A stretch of 64,000 nucleotides of DNA from Metaphire vulgaris (GCA_018105865.1 CM030845.1:15428538-15492537), one strand, 5' to 3'. Shown: positions 49,044 to 61,891, counted from the first letter of the stretch. Notes: generated by a model from the sequence alone, not told the origin. Program-made: numbers and translations.

Positions 49044-52000
49044 GTAATTTGTTTCAGCGTGTTTTATGACTAACGCTGAATTTTTTTTTTAGTCTAAGAA
49101 ATGAGCATTTGATCCATATTTTGGTACAATTGTACTTTGTATTCTGTGCACTTTTGGAGCTATTTATTGGCTGGTGAAGGAATGAATATTTTTATGCCAA
49201 TACAAATTGATTTACAATTTGACATTTGAGCTGATAACAAGGTCCTTGCATCATTTGTTTTATGATGAAATTTACTATAAAATTATAGCACTTGTAAGGT
49301 TTGTTTGCGTCTTTCATGCAAGCATTGCAATTTCCTTGCACTGAATGATGAAATTGAGGTATATAATATTTTTTTAGAGATGCACTGAATAATTTTTCGA
49401 TATCGGCCGTTTGACAATTGATGTAAACTGATGCTGATTATCGACTGATTAATGTCCACCTATTCATGATGTAATGCTAATTAGAGCAGAAAATAGAAAT
49501 TATTAAGAAAACTGGGCAAGAGAAACTAGTAAAAACTAACGTTGAATGTTGTTTCTTTTTAAAGTTTGCCTTTAGCTCTATAAGTCATTTGACCATTTTG
49601 TTATTCTTCTTAACATACGAGTTCTGTACATTTGCATTCAACACAGACAATGCAATTGGTGTCTGCCCTGAGAGAAATGATCATTATTAATCTATATGTT
49701 AATTTTTCAATATAAAACTTTTGAAGATTGAATTTACCCAATGATATTATTCAAGTATTGCTTTAGCAGTCTAATGAAATGCACCATTCACGAATATATT
49801 TATTTGGAGTTTTTAATTTGTTTAACATGAAGTTGTTGATGTTTCTAATGCCTGTAGGACAGAGTTTCTTTGCCTACGTTCTTTTGTCTGTGACTTTCAC
49901 CTTTTGGCTGTTCTGGTCAATTGGCAGAAAGAGTCTACTGGGTCTAATAAAAGATCGTGGATGGAAGTACTTTTTCCTTGCTCTTATTGATGTTGAGGCC
50001 AATTATATGGTAGTTAAGGCGTATCAGTTTACTTCAGTTACTAGTGTTCAGGTATGTTCTCTACTTGATTTAAGTGTGTTTGATGTGGTGTTGAATTTTT
50101 TATTAATTCTTTATGGCCTCTTCGTTTTCTGAACAACATTGCTGTGAGCATAGGTAAATTTATTCCTTTTAAATGCAATGTCTTTGAAGCTTTTATAACT
50201 TGTCAGCACATCTGTAAGTAAAATTATTTGATGCCTTTGAGAATTTGCCTGTAAATTTTGCAGCAGTCACCTTATCATTAGCCTAATTACAGCTTCATTT
50301 AGAGGTACTTCTGCTTATGAGATCATGCCAGCTAGAGTCTATTCGATGTTTCTGATCCAAGCCTGTTAATGATTCAAACTTTATTGTTTCAAAGAACAAG
50401 TTTATTATTGAAAGTCTGTCTTTGCAATTATCCTTTTAAGCTGAAGTTTCAATAATTGAGTCTATTAAGAGCATCTTTTTTCAGCTATTGGACTGCGTGA
50501 CAATTCCAACTGTTCTGATCCTGTCTCGCTGCTTGCTTCGTATCCGCTATCGATGTTCTCATCTGACGGGCGTTGTCTTCTGTCTCATTGGGGCTTCTTC
50601 TCTTGTTCTTGCCGATCATCTTGCAGAAAAATATCAAGATGGAGAAAGTTTGTATACTTTAAATGATCAGTTATACGTCATATTATCAGAATTTTTTCTG
50701 ATTCTATGTTGAGTGATTGCTTTATGAGGATTACAGGATATAGGATTATAATCAATGTAATGCGCTTATTGTTATGGTCTCTGTGTGGGCCACAGCAGGC
50801 ATCTAACAGCAGAACTTTTGATGAATGAACTGCATTGGTCCTTGCATGATGCTGCTCTATATGTTAATAGAGTGTACCACATTGCAGATGTACTTGGTCT
50901 CACTGCAATTGTGCTGAATATGGCAAAGTTTGTTTGGGGCCTTTTACATTTCTACTCAGATTAGGAAGTTATTTATGCAAGAAGTGAGCTTTTAGCAGTG
51001 GCTGTCTTTTAAGGAAGGAAGGAAGGAAGGAAGGAAGGAAGGAAGGAAGGAAGGAAGGAAGGAAGGAAGGAAGGAAGGAAGGAAGGAAGGAAGGAAGGAA
51101 GGAAGGAAGGAAGGAAGGAAGGAAGGAAGGAAGGGAAGGAAGGAAAAAGGAAGGAAAAGAAGGAAGGAAGGAAGGAAAGAAGGAAAGAAAGAAGGAAAGA
51201 AAGAAAAAAGAAAGAAGGAAAGAAAGAAGGAAAGAAAGAAAGAAGGAAGGAAGGAATGGGAAGGAAAGGAGGAAAGAAGGAAGGAATGAGGAGCTGGTCT
51301 ACATATCAGTAGCAGGAGGGTCCAGTGACTCTTAATTCTTGATATTTTGCAAAAGTGGAGTTTGTTTTGGGAATTTATGTCTCTGTGACAAAGGGAGTGG
51401 AGTTTTTGTGCTGTAGTTAAATGTGTGTGAAGAGTAACACTTTAGAGCTAATTGTTGTCGAGCAGTTGGTCAGCAGTGTTGAGTTTGTAGAGCTGGAACA
51501 AGGACATGTTCTTGAGGAATACCAAATGGAGTGTGTCTGGTTTGAGAAAATCATCTGAGAAATTTAATAAATGAGCCATTGTGTTTGAGTCACTTTTGTG
51601 GATTTATTGGTTACTGTGTTGAGTGTGTGTTTGATGAAGGTTCCAGCAATGTTTTGGGCAACATGCTTGTTTTGAGTGGAGCAGTTTTATACGGAATCTC
51701 AAATGTTGGTCAGGAGATGATGGTCTCCAGACATGGAACTCTGGAGTATCTCGGCTCCTACAGCCTCTTCGCCTGTTTTATCAGCGGAACTCAGTTGTAT
51801 GAAACTTTTATCTATTCACAGATTATAAATATCTTTCTTGTTTCTGAGGAGTTTTGCCTGAATTTATCTTGTGAATAATAATTATTTTAGTGCAAATATG
51901 GCATATGTGCTACCTGCTTCTTCAATTATCTTTTTCTTCAAATCTTTGTATTTCTTATTTTATATTATCATGTGTGTGTGTGTGTGTGTGTGTGTGTAAA

Positions 52001-52650
52001 GCAATTTTTTTAATTGACAGTTTAAAATGTTCTTTTTGGCTAAAAGGAATTTTTGTTTGGATGATTTATCCATCTGTACATGTTCAATTGTTCATTGTGT
52101 TTTAAATGCGCATTTTAGAAAATTGTTTCATGTTTTTAAATAATTATATATCGGCCTCTACTGTTGCTCAATCCATTGCAGACAGCATTGCTAGTATTCA
52201 TTGAATGTCAAAAGTTGAAGAGCATCAGTTACTATAATACCTGGATTTGATGTGTTGGTCTTAATAAACAAGTAACTGCTTAGCTTTGCACTAGAAAGGT
52301 TTTCTATTCAGTCTCAATGCATGTGTTGGGATGAGTGCGGACTGCTTAGTTGATTGAATTGCTGATTTGAAGTTAAATCCAGATGCACTGTTTATTTCAG
52401 TGCTATTTTGGAAAGGGAGGATGTTCTTGCCATCAAGTTCAGTTTACGTGTTGGTCAGTTGACAGATTTTTTCTTTTTTGGGCAAAACTTACATTCTGAC
52501 TTAAAGTTGAATACCATGTTGTCTTTAGCTAATCTTTAACTTCCAAAGCTCAAAACAGAAAGATATTATGAATTTTGCCTTCAAGTAGTTGTATTAGTTA
52601 TCTGACATGTGTTTAGATGTTTCAATATGTTTTCTTTATTTTCTTAAATA

Positions 52651-52745
<95 letters not shown>

Positions 52746-54571
52746 GGCTGTCCATAAATGACGTCATGCACTTAGGGGGTTTCAAACATTTGTGAAGATG
52801 TGTGATGGTGGGAGAGGGTTGTTTTCAGAAATGTGACATCACATAATACTAAATATTGTTATTAATACTGCAATTGATTGATTGTTTGATTGAGGTTTAT
52901 TATTTCCAAATAGGTAAGTATCAACATAACATAATAGTAATTACAGAATGGCAAAAGTACAATATAAGCAAGAAAAAATAAAAAGGCAATGGCATGAAAA
53001 TAGAAAGTTGAATGTTTTCTATGTTTATAATTACTATATTTCATTTAAGAAAAGAATTTTAAATTTTTTTGAATATTGTTTTAACTATGATAATTATAAT
53101 GAATATTTTCAAATGAATTTATTGCTTTATCTGCTTCATTCATGAAATCAGTGATTTGAAACATTAATTTTGACTTTGGAAAAATGATGGGTTAATGCAT
53201 TGTGATGTCATATTTGAGGGGGTCTGACTTTTTGTGATGAGGAGGAGAGGGGTAAAAAACTGCCAAAATCGCATGACATCATTTGTGGATGGCCCCCTAA
53301 TTAATATTATGTGACATAATAATGCATGATATCAATATATATGGTACAGTCTTACTTTCTTACTTTGAGCCAATGGTTTTTATTATTTTGCAGTTTTGTA
53401 CCTTGTTGGCTTTGTCATTTGCCTTTATCTTTTGATGGCTCTTATGTCGTATGCGATGCTAAAGATCGGAGCAATGGCTGTTAACCTCAACCTCCTCTCA
53501 TCAGATTTCTTTTCTCTTATTGTAGGAATTTTTGTTTTTCGGTACAAGGTAATGTTTTAATTCTCACTATTGAATAAAATCTTTCTAACTTAACGCTTGC
53601 TGTGTGTTTGTAAACTTGAATTTAGAGAGGTATTGTGCTGAAATAGAAAATATAGAGCCTGTTTTGCTGTTGGTATGTAAAAACGAAATTTCTCACTATT
53701 GAATAAAATCTTTCTAGTGCTCCAGCCTGTTTGCTGAGTAAATTCCATAATCCGCTATCTTCTGTCGGTGATTGTCAATGTAGGCAGTTGCAGGAAAGTA
53801 TTATTATGGAGGATGATAACAAGATTTGAGGTTGGTAGAATGTATAATAAGGTTTTCGATATAGGATTTTCTGAAAAGTAGAGTTTCTGTTTGCATTTGA
53901 GAGGAAGATGATTCCAGAGATATAAGTAAGTAAAATCTTGTGGATTTCTATAGTGCCTTGGAAGGCAGCACAACAGTAGCTACTTATTCTTAGGTGCTCA
54001 GCCTTTCTTAAAATAGCTTTGCAGCCAGGCGATAGTCAATATCCGAAGGTGATGTACAGCTATGGAGGATATGATTTTAGAAGAAGGAAGGATTTAAGCT
54101 TAGACCTGAAGACTTGAGGAGATAATGCAGGAATTATAGGAAATGAGGAATCAGATTTTATTGTTTGAACTTTGAAAGTGTCTAAGTCTGCGGAGAGAAG
54201 CTGGGCTCGAGTTCCAAAGTTCAGGTGAGGCGTATGAGAAGGCACGGTTGCAAATTTTCAGGGATGACATGGTGCAATGTAGGAGATCGATTGGTCAAAA
54301 ATGTTAGCAATGTGGCTGTTGGCCGAACAAGAGTGAGGCTGAAAGATGAATGAGTTGACTGTTGTGTGTTTGTATCTTAAAGAGATTATGCAGGTAGACT
54401 GGTTTCGAGAACTGGATGCTATGGATGCTATTGTAGGTCAGGCATAGATTTTTGAAGTGGAACTTTGAGACAGCAAAAAGAGTGATGTGGTGGGCTTTTG
54501 GAGTTTGCATGACAGCTCTAGCTTTGCATTGCTTGGAGGTGTGCTATTTGTGTCTTGTGAACATTAAGATA

Positions 54572-54615
<44 letters not shown>

Positions 54616-55658
54616 ACTGACATTTTTTTGTATGCCTTATTACCAAAATGTCAGGAGCAAGGGCACTTTACAGAGTCCAAAATAAATAAAATAGCAGTCA
54701 TAAAAATTGAATGATAACAATCTAAGGCAGAAGAGAAAAGATTTTCTAAATCAAATAAGTCTTTAGATTTTTCTTAAAGGGTGCCAGAGAGCGGGATGAT
54801 TTCACAATTATCGGTAGATCGTTCCATGTCTTTGGTCCTGACACTGCAAATGACCTGGAACCATATGATGTTTTACAGTGAGGTATCTTCATAAGACTTC
54901 ATGAGACTGAGGTATCTTGATAAGAGTTGCAGTAGTCCATTTGATTGAGGTGGCATTGGTACTGCTGATCTGCAGATGTTGACAATTTTCAAGCCAAATG
55001 GCTTTTTCACTTTTATCACTTAGCTATAATTTATTGCATTCAAATGCACTTAATGTCAAGACCTCTTAATGTCACTTTATTTCACTTTGAGTGATATCTA
55101 TTAAACTCCTGTTGTTTCGACATAATATCACCAGATTTTATTTGACCCTTGAATCTTACTTTAAAAATCTGCTGTATTTTCTGGAAGGGAAGAAGACAAC
55201 GGAGAGAACTGAACATTATCTTTTTGCATAAAATTTTTATGAATGGTTTTCAACAAAGAAGAGATCCTACTAAACTCTAAACCACAAAAATCCAGTTGTT
55301 ATTTTTATTATTATATCTATGCTTTGTTTTTCTTTTTTAGTTTCACGTCTTGTACTTCATATCATTTGTGCTCATTATTGTTGGTCTGATTGTCTACAAC
55401 TTGTGGCCACCGCGCAGTGACGACATATGTCCACCAACAGAAACACAGGGTGCCATAGACAAAACTGGAGCTGATGGGGAGGAGATGGCCAACAAAACCT
55501 CTGATGATTTAAGTCTTTGTAACACCAATGAAACTTGTAATACTGCCATTTCATTAGAAACTGAACAGAGTGCCATGATCTCAGATAACAGAAGCACATT
55601 CCAGAGCTCTGATGATATTCATGAAACAATAGCATCACACGATCTCCCTGTTAAATAG
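48937..55658 (+). CDS. SLC35F1/F2-type solute transporter, N-terminal exon missing
   Basis: A member of the SLC35F (DUF914) group of the drug/metabolite transporter superfamily: multi-pass membrane proteins. Vertebrate SLC35F2 takes up the nucleoside analogue YM155; the physiological role is less clear. Exons: 48937-49043, 49858-50051, 50485-50647, 51640-51796, 52401-52447, 53394-53548, 55341-55658 (stop); splice phases agree at all joins. Diagnostic stretches align with human SLC35F2: [80 protein letters not shown]. About ten hydrophobic segments are expected and nine or so can be seen. The C-tail is hydrophilic, about 80 aa, rich in Ser, Thr and Asp. Choice between F1 and F2 orthology is open. 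Confidence 0.94.
49858..50051 (+). CDS. SLC35F exon B
   Basis: 194 nt, phase 1 to 0. Encodes [20 protein letters not shown], an RK-containing loop, and the family signature [21 protein letters not shown]. Donor GTATGT. Confidence 0.96.
50485..50647 (+). CDS. SLC35F exon C
   Basis: 163 nt, phase 0 to 1. Encodes [20 protein letters not shown] through LAEKYQDGE. Acceptor TTTTTTTCAG; donor GTTTGT chosen because A|GT restores the frame. Confidence 0.92.
51011..51290. repeat. (GGAA)n array in SLC35F intron
   Basis: About 30 perfect GGAA units (51011-51132), then degenerate AAGGAAAG-type repeats to about 51290. Located between exons C and D. Confidence 0.97.
51640..51796 (+). CDS. SLC35F exon D
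   Basis: 157 nt, phase 1 to 2. Encodes [20 protein letters not shown] then [20 protein letters not shown] and [11 protein letters not shown]. Acceptor at GATGAAG fits the phase; the next AG (TTCCAG) would not. Donor GTATGA. Confidence 0.92.
51970..51998. repeat. (TG)n
   Basis: About 14 TG units in an SLC35F intron. Confidence 0.9.
52401..52447 (+). CDS. SLC35F 47-nt exon E
   Basis: Phase 2 to 1. Encodes (F)[15 protein letters not shown], aligning with human LIVEYKDIASIHWDWKI. Acceptor TTTATTTCAG, donor GTGTTG. Small but required to bridge the phases of exons D and F. Confidence 0.9.
52653..52742. repeat. (TA)n microsatellite
   Basis: About 45 TA units directly left of a TIR element. Confidence 0.96.
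52744..53299. mobile_element. TIR element, GTCCATAAATGACGTCATGC type
   Basis: Left 'ctgtccataaatgacgtcat' and right 'atgacatcatttgtggatgg' are inverted over about 26 bp with few mismatches. G-run sub-terminal parts. An AT-rich segment with 'attgattgattg' at about 52872 may be a LINE tail inserted within it. Lies in an SLC35F intron. Confidence 0.75.
53394..53548 (+). CDS. SLC35F exon F
   Basis: 155 nt, phase 1 to 0. Encodes [40 protein letters not shown] and [11 protein letters not shown]. Acceptor TTATTTTGCAG, donor GTAATG. Confidence 0.95.
53924..54260 (-). mobile_element. LINE 3' end, (TTAC)n family, inverted
   Basis: The minus strand reads [15 protein letters not shown] ... [23 protein letters not shown]-stop, then a 3' UTR and a TTACTTAC tail at 53930-53923. 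Inside the last SLC35F intron. Confidence 0.85.
54570..54615. repeat. (ATT)n microsatellite
   Basis: About 15 ATT triplets, followed by sequence that looks like a LINE 3' UTR ('tgccttattaccaaaatgtc'). Possible LINE tail. Confidence 0.92.
55341..55658 (+). CDS. SLC35F exon G with stop
   Basis: Encodes [20 protein letters not shown], the last membrane helix, and then a hydrophilic cytoplasmic tail ending [11 protein letters not shown]. Acceptor TTTCTTTTTTAG. Confidence 0.95.
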   Translation, partial: FHVLYFISFVLIIVGLIVYNLWPPRSDDICPPTETQGAIDKTGADGEEMANKTSDDLSLCNTNETCNTAISLETEQSAMISDNRSTFQSSDDIHETIASHDLPVK

Positions 55659-57295
55659 AAATAACTCATTAGATGAAAGTACTACTGATCGTTAGTAAAA
55701 TTAATAAGTCATGAATGTATAAGACGCTTTTCTGAAAATTAATATCCAAGTCTCAAAATATAGGATATTATGCATTCTTTGTCAGAATAAGATTCTCATT
55801 GTGTGTATTTTAGTATTTGCGAATATGTTTTATATGGGTTTGATAATTATTAATTATTGATTTGTGCATCATCTTCATTTATTTGGTGATTCTTTAATAT
55901 TTCATAAATTTGTTAGAGTTTTGTAATTTTGTTGTTTATGAATGACTTTTACTTGTTCATTAACCATTATTTTGTTGCATTGTAAGCAATATCCATCAAA
56001 TCATTCTGAGTACTGGTAGAATCTACGCTGCTTTAGCACTTGTCATGAATACTGTTCTTCACACAAATAGCAGAAGAATTATTTGATCGAGTTCCGATTT
56101 TAGGTTTTAAACCTTTAAAGCAAAATTTAAGGTTGGATTTGAAGCTTAGATGTTTGTTTGGCCATCAACAAAATACCATATTTTCATGCATATATGTATG
56201 CAGTGGAATTTTTGGCCATTGGCTGCATAAGGTAGATGTCGGCCGAACCATTTGCCTTCCCGGTGCACTTAAATCGACTGATAAATGTTTTTGGAGATTA
56301 CCGTTGCAAATATTTAGACATTCTTTTGCCTTTATATTTGCAGTGGATGTAGAATTGTTCTGACTTTTGAGATTTAGGATCTTTTGCAAGTGACAACCTA
56401 TCTGAAAGTCTTTTTGGCAAACATTCAGAAATTTTGTAGTGTATTCTGCCAGGTTGAAGCTTACCTTATTTATTATTGGTAAGGTGAAATATAATTATAC
56501 TTTTATTGCATTATAATTTGCATAACGTTGATTTCTATTTTGAAGCTGAAATTGCTACTTCTGATCAAGGCTAAGTTGATGTGTACTTGTTAGAAGGACA
56601 ATAGGCTAATTTGTTACAGATTTTTGGAACAAGATTGAAACCCATCTTTTTGACCTGGATCTTGAATGATTTTGATTTGGTGTGCCATCGGCTAATGCTT
56701 CTGTGCTTTATGATGTGGCGCTATGGAAGCATATTAGTTTAGGCTTTAGGGTCAAAAATCTTAGTAAAAACGAAGAAATTGAAAATTTAAAAGTAGCGAT
56801 GATGAAAGCAAGATATTGGCACAGCTGTGAACCAACCAGGATGGCAATGGACATGATGCTTTTATAGTAATGGCTTTTATCATGATTTTTCACAAATCCT
56901 GTATTGCTTCCATATCTTGCTTCATTAAATTGCTCAGTGGTGCCAGTTTTGGTACAATATATTAGAATGCTGAATCTGATTGCTCTACTTTGTCATGTCA
57001 GTGTTATAGAAGTCCAAAAGTCTTAATGTGAGAGTACGTTCTCGGTGAATTTTAATGTTCGTTTATTTATTTGTTTTGTTTTTAAAACAGTGAAGTTACT
57101 GTTGCATTCTGTAATTTTGATGCACTGGATATACAGTGTAAATTTGTGTAGAATTGTTCCTGATGTTTAACAATTCACATGTGTGTCACAAAATGGTAAA
57201 TGTCGAATCACAGTCGGTCAAATTCACAGATAAACTGAAGTTATTTTGTTTTGTTTCATTCTGTTTAGTGTAACTTTAAAGTGGCTTAGGAGGCA
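55659..57295. other. SLC35F 3' UTR and intergenic
   Basis: AT-rich. No canonical AATAAA close to the stop was noted. At 56600-56740 a LINE 3' end of the (GATTA)n family ('gtgccatcggctaatgcttc') is present without its tail. Confidence 0.5.
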
Positions 57296-57395
57296 TTGCT
57301 GCCTGTGTGAAAGCCACTAGGAGCGCTGATGGGGCTTGAACCTGCTCCATCAGCCTACCGCTCCAGTGTGTGACCCACTCTGCCATCTTCCGCTC
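57296..57395 (-). repeat. tRNA-derived SINE head
   Basis: The minus strand has GGCAGAGTGGGTCACACACT (box-A-like) and GGTTCAAGCCC (box B), with a complementary GATGGAG-type stem. Not a canonical tRNA. Confidence 0.5.
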
Positions 57396-57599
57396 CATCT
57401 TTATATGTCAGTTCTATGGGCATCAATCCATGGTTCACTTTGCAAGACAGTTTAGAGACATTGAGATTCATTATGTTGGGCTTGTATTAGAGACCCGTTT
57501 ACTGTAATGGGAACAATGACTTGGTCTTCAGCGGTTCACAATGTTGCATTTTGCAGATATGTAATGAAGATTTTGGCTTAAATTGTCCATTTAATTAAT

Positions 57600-58500
57600 T
57601 TAATTAAAAGAACAAAAAAGGACTTTATGTCTGCAGATCATGCAATCCTTCTCCATGGACTTGAGCATTGGTTTTGTATATCGGGCACTGCATTGGAATG
57701 GTTCAAATCCTGTCTTCAGCATTGAAGTTGTATTGTTTACTGTAACAGTGTTCAGTCAAATTCAGTTAAGATAGATTTCGGTGTTCCCCAGGGATCTGTT
57801 TTAGGCCCTCTCCTTTTCACCTTATATACAATGCCCCTTGGATCGCTTCTTTCACAATTCTCTGCTGACTATCATTTCTACGCTGACAATACATGTGTTA
57901 TTCATTGCCTTTTATGATAAAGCCTCTTCGGCGTCACTAGAAAATTTATCCGTTTGTCTGCAAAACGTTCAGTCTTAAACCCTTCAAAAGCTGAGTTTTT
58001 ACTTCTCGGTGCATCATTTATTTTAAGTATATTTGAAGACATTAGTTCATTTAAATTTGACAATATGTAGGCCTACTTCAGTTATTCAAAGTCACTCTGT
58101 CTGCAACCTAGATGTAGGCCTAATATTCAATAAAACCTGTCTTTTAATGATCATATAAATAAGGTCAGCAGAGCTGCTCATTTGCAAATCAGAGATATTT
58201 GATGAATTTGTGATCTAGTGCCCAAACCTGCTCTGATTCCTCTTGCCAATGCCCTTGTCAGCAATAAACTTGGTTATTGCATTTCCATTTACAATGGTAT
58301 GGTCAAATCTAATATGAAAAGGCTTCAAGGGATTCAGAATTCTATTGCCTGGGCCATTACAAAAACTCAAGCATCATCATATTGGACCCATTAAACGTTA
58401 CACTGGCTGCAGGTAGAACAGACAATTTGAGACTGGTCCGTCCATGCAGTCTGGCCAAACTCTATATTTAAAATCTATGTTAAAGCATCTGATATGTAAT
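57600..58500 (+). mobile_element. CR1/jockey-type LINE RT relic
   Basis: Reads FGVPQGSVLGPLLFTLYTMP then FYADNTCVIH (YADD box altered to YADN) and AHLQIRDI ... KLGYCISIYNGM, in several frames. Strongly degraded. Confidence 0.88.
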
Positions 58501-58599
58501 ACTACTAAAATGCCCGAAAATATATTGAGTTTCATATGCTCATATGTACACTGAAATTTCTTTGCAGCAATTATGTTAACCCTTAGATACTTAATTTAA

Positions 58600-58848
58600 G
58601 TGACAAAGTTCAATATACAGCCATTAATCTTAAGAGGGGAACATCCCACATCCCATCTCTGCCCAATTCTCATGGCCATAGATTTTGTGGTATTAAATAG
58701 CACATCAAAATCAGCAGCATATCTACTACAAATGTCTAACATCTTTTGTAAAGCTATAACTGAATGATTTAACAGTAAAAAATCATCTGTATATGCTAAA
58801 CAACCAACATATAACTCTATGACTTTCCCTACCTCACAAACATTGTCG

Positions 58849-58850
<2 letters not shown>
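58600..58850 (-). mobile_element. LINE RT fragment, minus strand
   Basis: Encodes LYVGCLAYTDDFLLLNHSVI, ALQKMLDICSRYA and FNTTKSMAMRIG, corresponding to the YADD box and following thumb region of a non-LTR RT. The catalytic box reads YTDD. Confidence 0.8.
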
Positions 58851-58925
<75 letters not shown>

Positions 58926-58947
58926 GACAATGTTTGCGAGGCAAGGA
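58828..58947. repeat. (TA)n with inverted flanks
   Basis: About 33 TA units (58855-58920) flanked by inverted arms 'ctcacaaacattgtcgt' on the left and 'acgacaatgtttgcgag' on the right, about 23 bp with two or three mismatches: a long perfect-centre palindrome. Confidence 0.9.
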
Positions 58948-59499
58948 ATAATTTAGGACTGCTACGTAAACAATAATTCTTCTTCTAGCGTATGTTCGGC
59001 GAGGGAGGGTCGATAGTTTCTCAACAGGCATTGATTTACTCATAGGCAACAAAAGACACAGGAGGATATGAAGAAATTATGACGCTACATAATTTTGAGG
59101 CGGAAGTGGGGAGTAGTTTTCGTGTGGAAATCATCATGGTAACGTTTTAAAGTTGAATTTTATTTATTTAGAAATTTTTGATAAAAGAAATTATTCTTTC
59201 GATTTCTTCTTTGATGATGACTCGGATTTTTGCAAGTGACTGTCTGTTTATTATGTCCACTGTATAACATTTATAACATTAGCCTATTTGCCGTCACAAA
59301 ATTTCTAATTTTGTAGCGCATTATATTGATTTTTCTTAACGTGTGGGATTGTTGAAACACTTGAATCAATCTTTTTTCTTTTCCATTGCAGCAATAAAGA
59401 CTGACTTTAACAGCTTCAGTTTCCGATATATAACAGTCGACTCTACTAGAGTTCGCATATTGCATGTATTGTATTTGCAATTCGCTACCATCCTTGGCC

Positions 59500-60700
59500 T
59501 TGGCTCGGCAGCAACAGCCCTCTTGAATTCTTGATAACTGGTGATTTCAACGTACATATTAACAATGACCAACATTCTGCTCAATTCACCCATCTAATAC
59601 AAGCAAATCTTACACAACACATGTCCTTTCCAACTCGCACCTTTGGCCACACATTAATTAGACCTATTAATTGCCTTATCTTCTTTATCAATATCTCCTT
59701 GTTCAGATAGTCAGTCCAGACTCTTCATCAGATCATTTCCCCATTTTCACAACCCTAAACGTCTGCCCACCACCTCCTGGTACCTGCTATTCTGCCATCT
59801 TAATAAAGTTGATATATCTACCTTTTTTGAGAACATTGAATCATCTGACCTCATCATCCAACCCCCAAACACCCTAAAATCTCTGAGTGACAAATACAAT
59901 TCCGTCCTATTGGACCTACTTGACAAACATGCACCCATAATCACATGACTGCTATCATCTCACGGTAACAACGCTTGGTACAATTCCTTTGTCCAAACTT
60001 CTAAGTAATTTCGGAGACGTATGGGAAGAGCTTATATCCGAGCACATTATACTATTGACCTTAGAAATCTCCATTCTGCAACATATTGCTACCGCAGCCT
60101 TCTCATATCTGCCAAGAAAAACTATTATTCTAATTTAATTGCATCCAATAGCTATAACCGCCACAAACTCTGGAACACTGAATGGTCTGTTTCACCGCAT
60201 TAGTGCAAAACCTCATCCTCAATCCATCTCACAACTGACTGAATTATTCGTTAAGTTTTTCTCCAGAAAAATTTCTAAGATCTGCACCAATCTGAAATCT
60301 ACCATGACCAATCAAACTACCTCTCCACATCACCCATCTCCACCAGAAGCTCCTTCCAATTTCCTCTGCTTCACTTCTGCGACAGAGGAAGAGGCATCTA
60401 AACTCCTGCAGTCCTTTCCAAGCAAGCAATGCAGTCTTTATCCAATTCCAGCCTCTCTTCTAATGGTAAAGTGTGCCTCAGTGTGCCTCTGTTCTTGTAC
60501 CAACTATAACAAAAATTATCAACTTATCTCTCTCCAAAGGCATTTTCCATCCTCATTTAAACATTCTCTTCTAACTCCACTTCTATAAAAGCCAAATCTA
60601 GTCAGAGAAAATCTCAATAACTATCACCCATTTCACACCTGTCTGTCCTCTCCAAACTCACTGAGAAAATTCTTCTTTCCGGACTTAGTGAGCATCTGTA
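59500..60700 (+). mobile_element. LINE endonuclease-RT linker relic
   Basis: Reads FLITGDFNVHINNDQHSAQF (GDFN of the APE endonuclease), TQHMSFPTRTFGHTL, then SDHFPIFTTLNV, and further on SPEKFLRS ... LRQRKRHLNSC-like sequence in shifting frames. CR1/L2/jockey type, dead. Confidence 0.88.
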
Positions 60701-61492
60701 AAAAAGTCCTTATCAACTCATTAATCTGCTCAATGAGTGCTCATATTTAACACCATTCCACAGAAACCATCCGCACATGCATTTATGACAAACTCCTCAC
60801 TGCCATTGGAATTAGCAAGTTACTGATGCTTCTTTCAACTTTGCAGTGCATCACTGATACTTTATCAAAACAAAGTGATACTCAGCACATGGTTAAACTC
60901 ATACTGTATTAATTTCAACTCTATGCCAGTCAGCATGTGAATTCTCTTAAGAATACCTTATGTTTCTCTATTTCAAGATCAAACGTAGCATGATGGGTTA
61001 GCTTTAAACAGAGTTGACACCTTAGACAGCTGAGATGCTGAGGCAATACAATCTTTACAGCTGTCTTCTATGGCTTATAACCATTTTGCTTGGCAGTTCA
61101 GATAACCAATAGGTTTGAAGCCAAAATATAAGCCTTACAGGACCAAACAGTTAAGACTATAATGCCTTCTTGTTCATTTTCTACTTGTTTTTGATTCTTG
61201 ACATGCAGTTTATTATTAAAATTGTTTCTATTGTCACTTACTTAGTAAATGTACAAAGTGTTTGATCTCATTGTATTTTAGTCACTTAATTTTATCAATT
61301 TTTGCATGACTTTTTAAGCATGAGTGCACTTTATATGCACAAACTGCCACATTTGCTGTTTTCGATAGTGTTGTGTCTGTTTAACTGTTATCAAATTCCT
61401 CCTGTACCATATGTCTTCTTTTCTTCAGTTGCTTCTTCGTCATCTTGTGAGTTTATTGAGACAGACGTGAACAGGATTGAGATGGATTAGAA
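60701..61492. other. Intergenic, no gene seen
   Basis: AT-rich; holds the probable 5' UTR of the following gene near its right end. Confidence 0.45.
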
Positions 61493-61891
61493 ATGTTGCT
61501 GTTGCGAATACTTCGTTTACCAATATGTTTCCGGCGTCTTCGAATTATCTTGAGCACTTGTGTTCCCGTGTGCTGGCTCATGGGACTGCTCTACTGTCTT
61601 GTTGGCATTCTCGTGAATCAGAATCAGCTGGATTTTCCTCGGCTGCGCCTGGAAGGTATATATGAGATTCCGGACAATGGAATGCTTCTTCCGTTGCTGG
61701 GATTTGTTCCTGATCCAGTTCTTTATCCTCGATCGCATCACACGGGGCAAGATCTCCCGGTGTTTGTGATGACATTGAGCTCAAACAACCTTCATAGTTT
61801 CCACAGATTTCTTGGTAATTTTCGTATTTATTTTTCGCAGAAGAAATTGGTGGTTTATGACCTTGGACTGACCAAAGATGAAATGGAATTG
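61493..61891 (+). CDS. DUF1647-like gene exon 1
   Basis: 133 codons from ATG at 61493, ending ...DLGLTKDEMEL. The start is chosen because it is the first ATG in frame giving a signal-anchor; a further in-frame ATG lies inside the hydrophobic segment. Confidence 0.7.
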
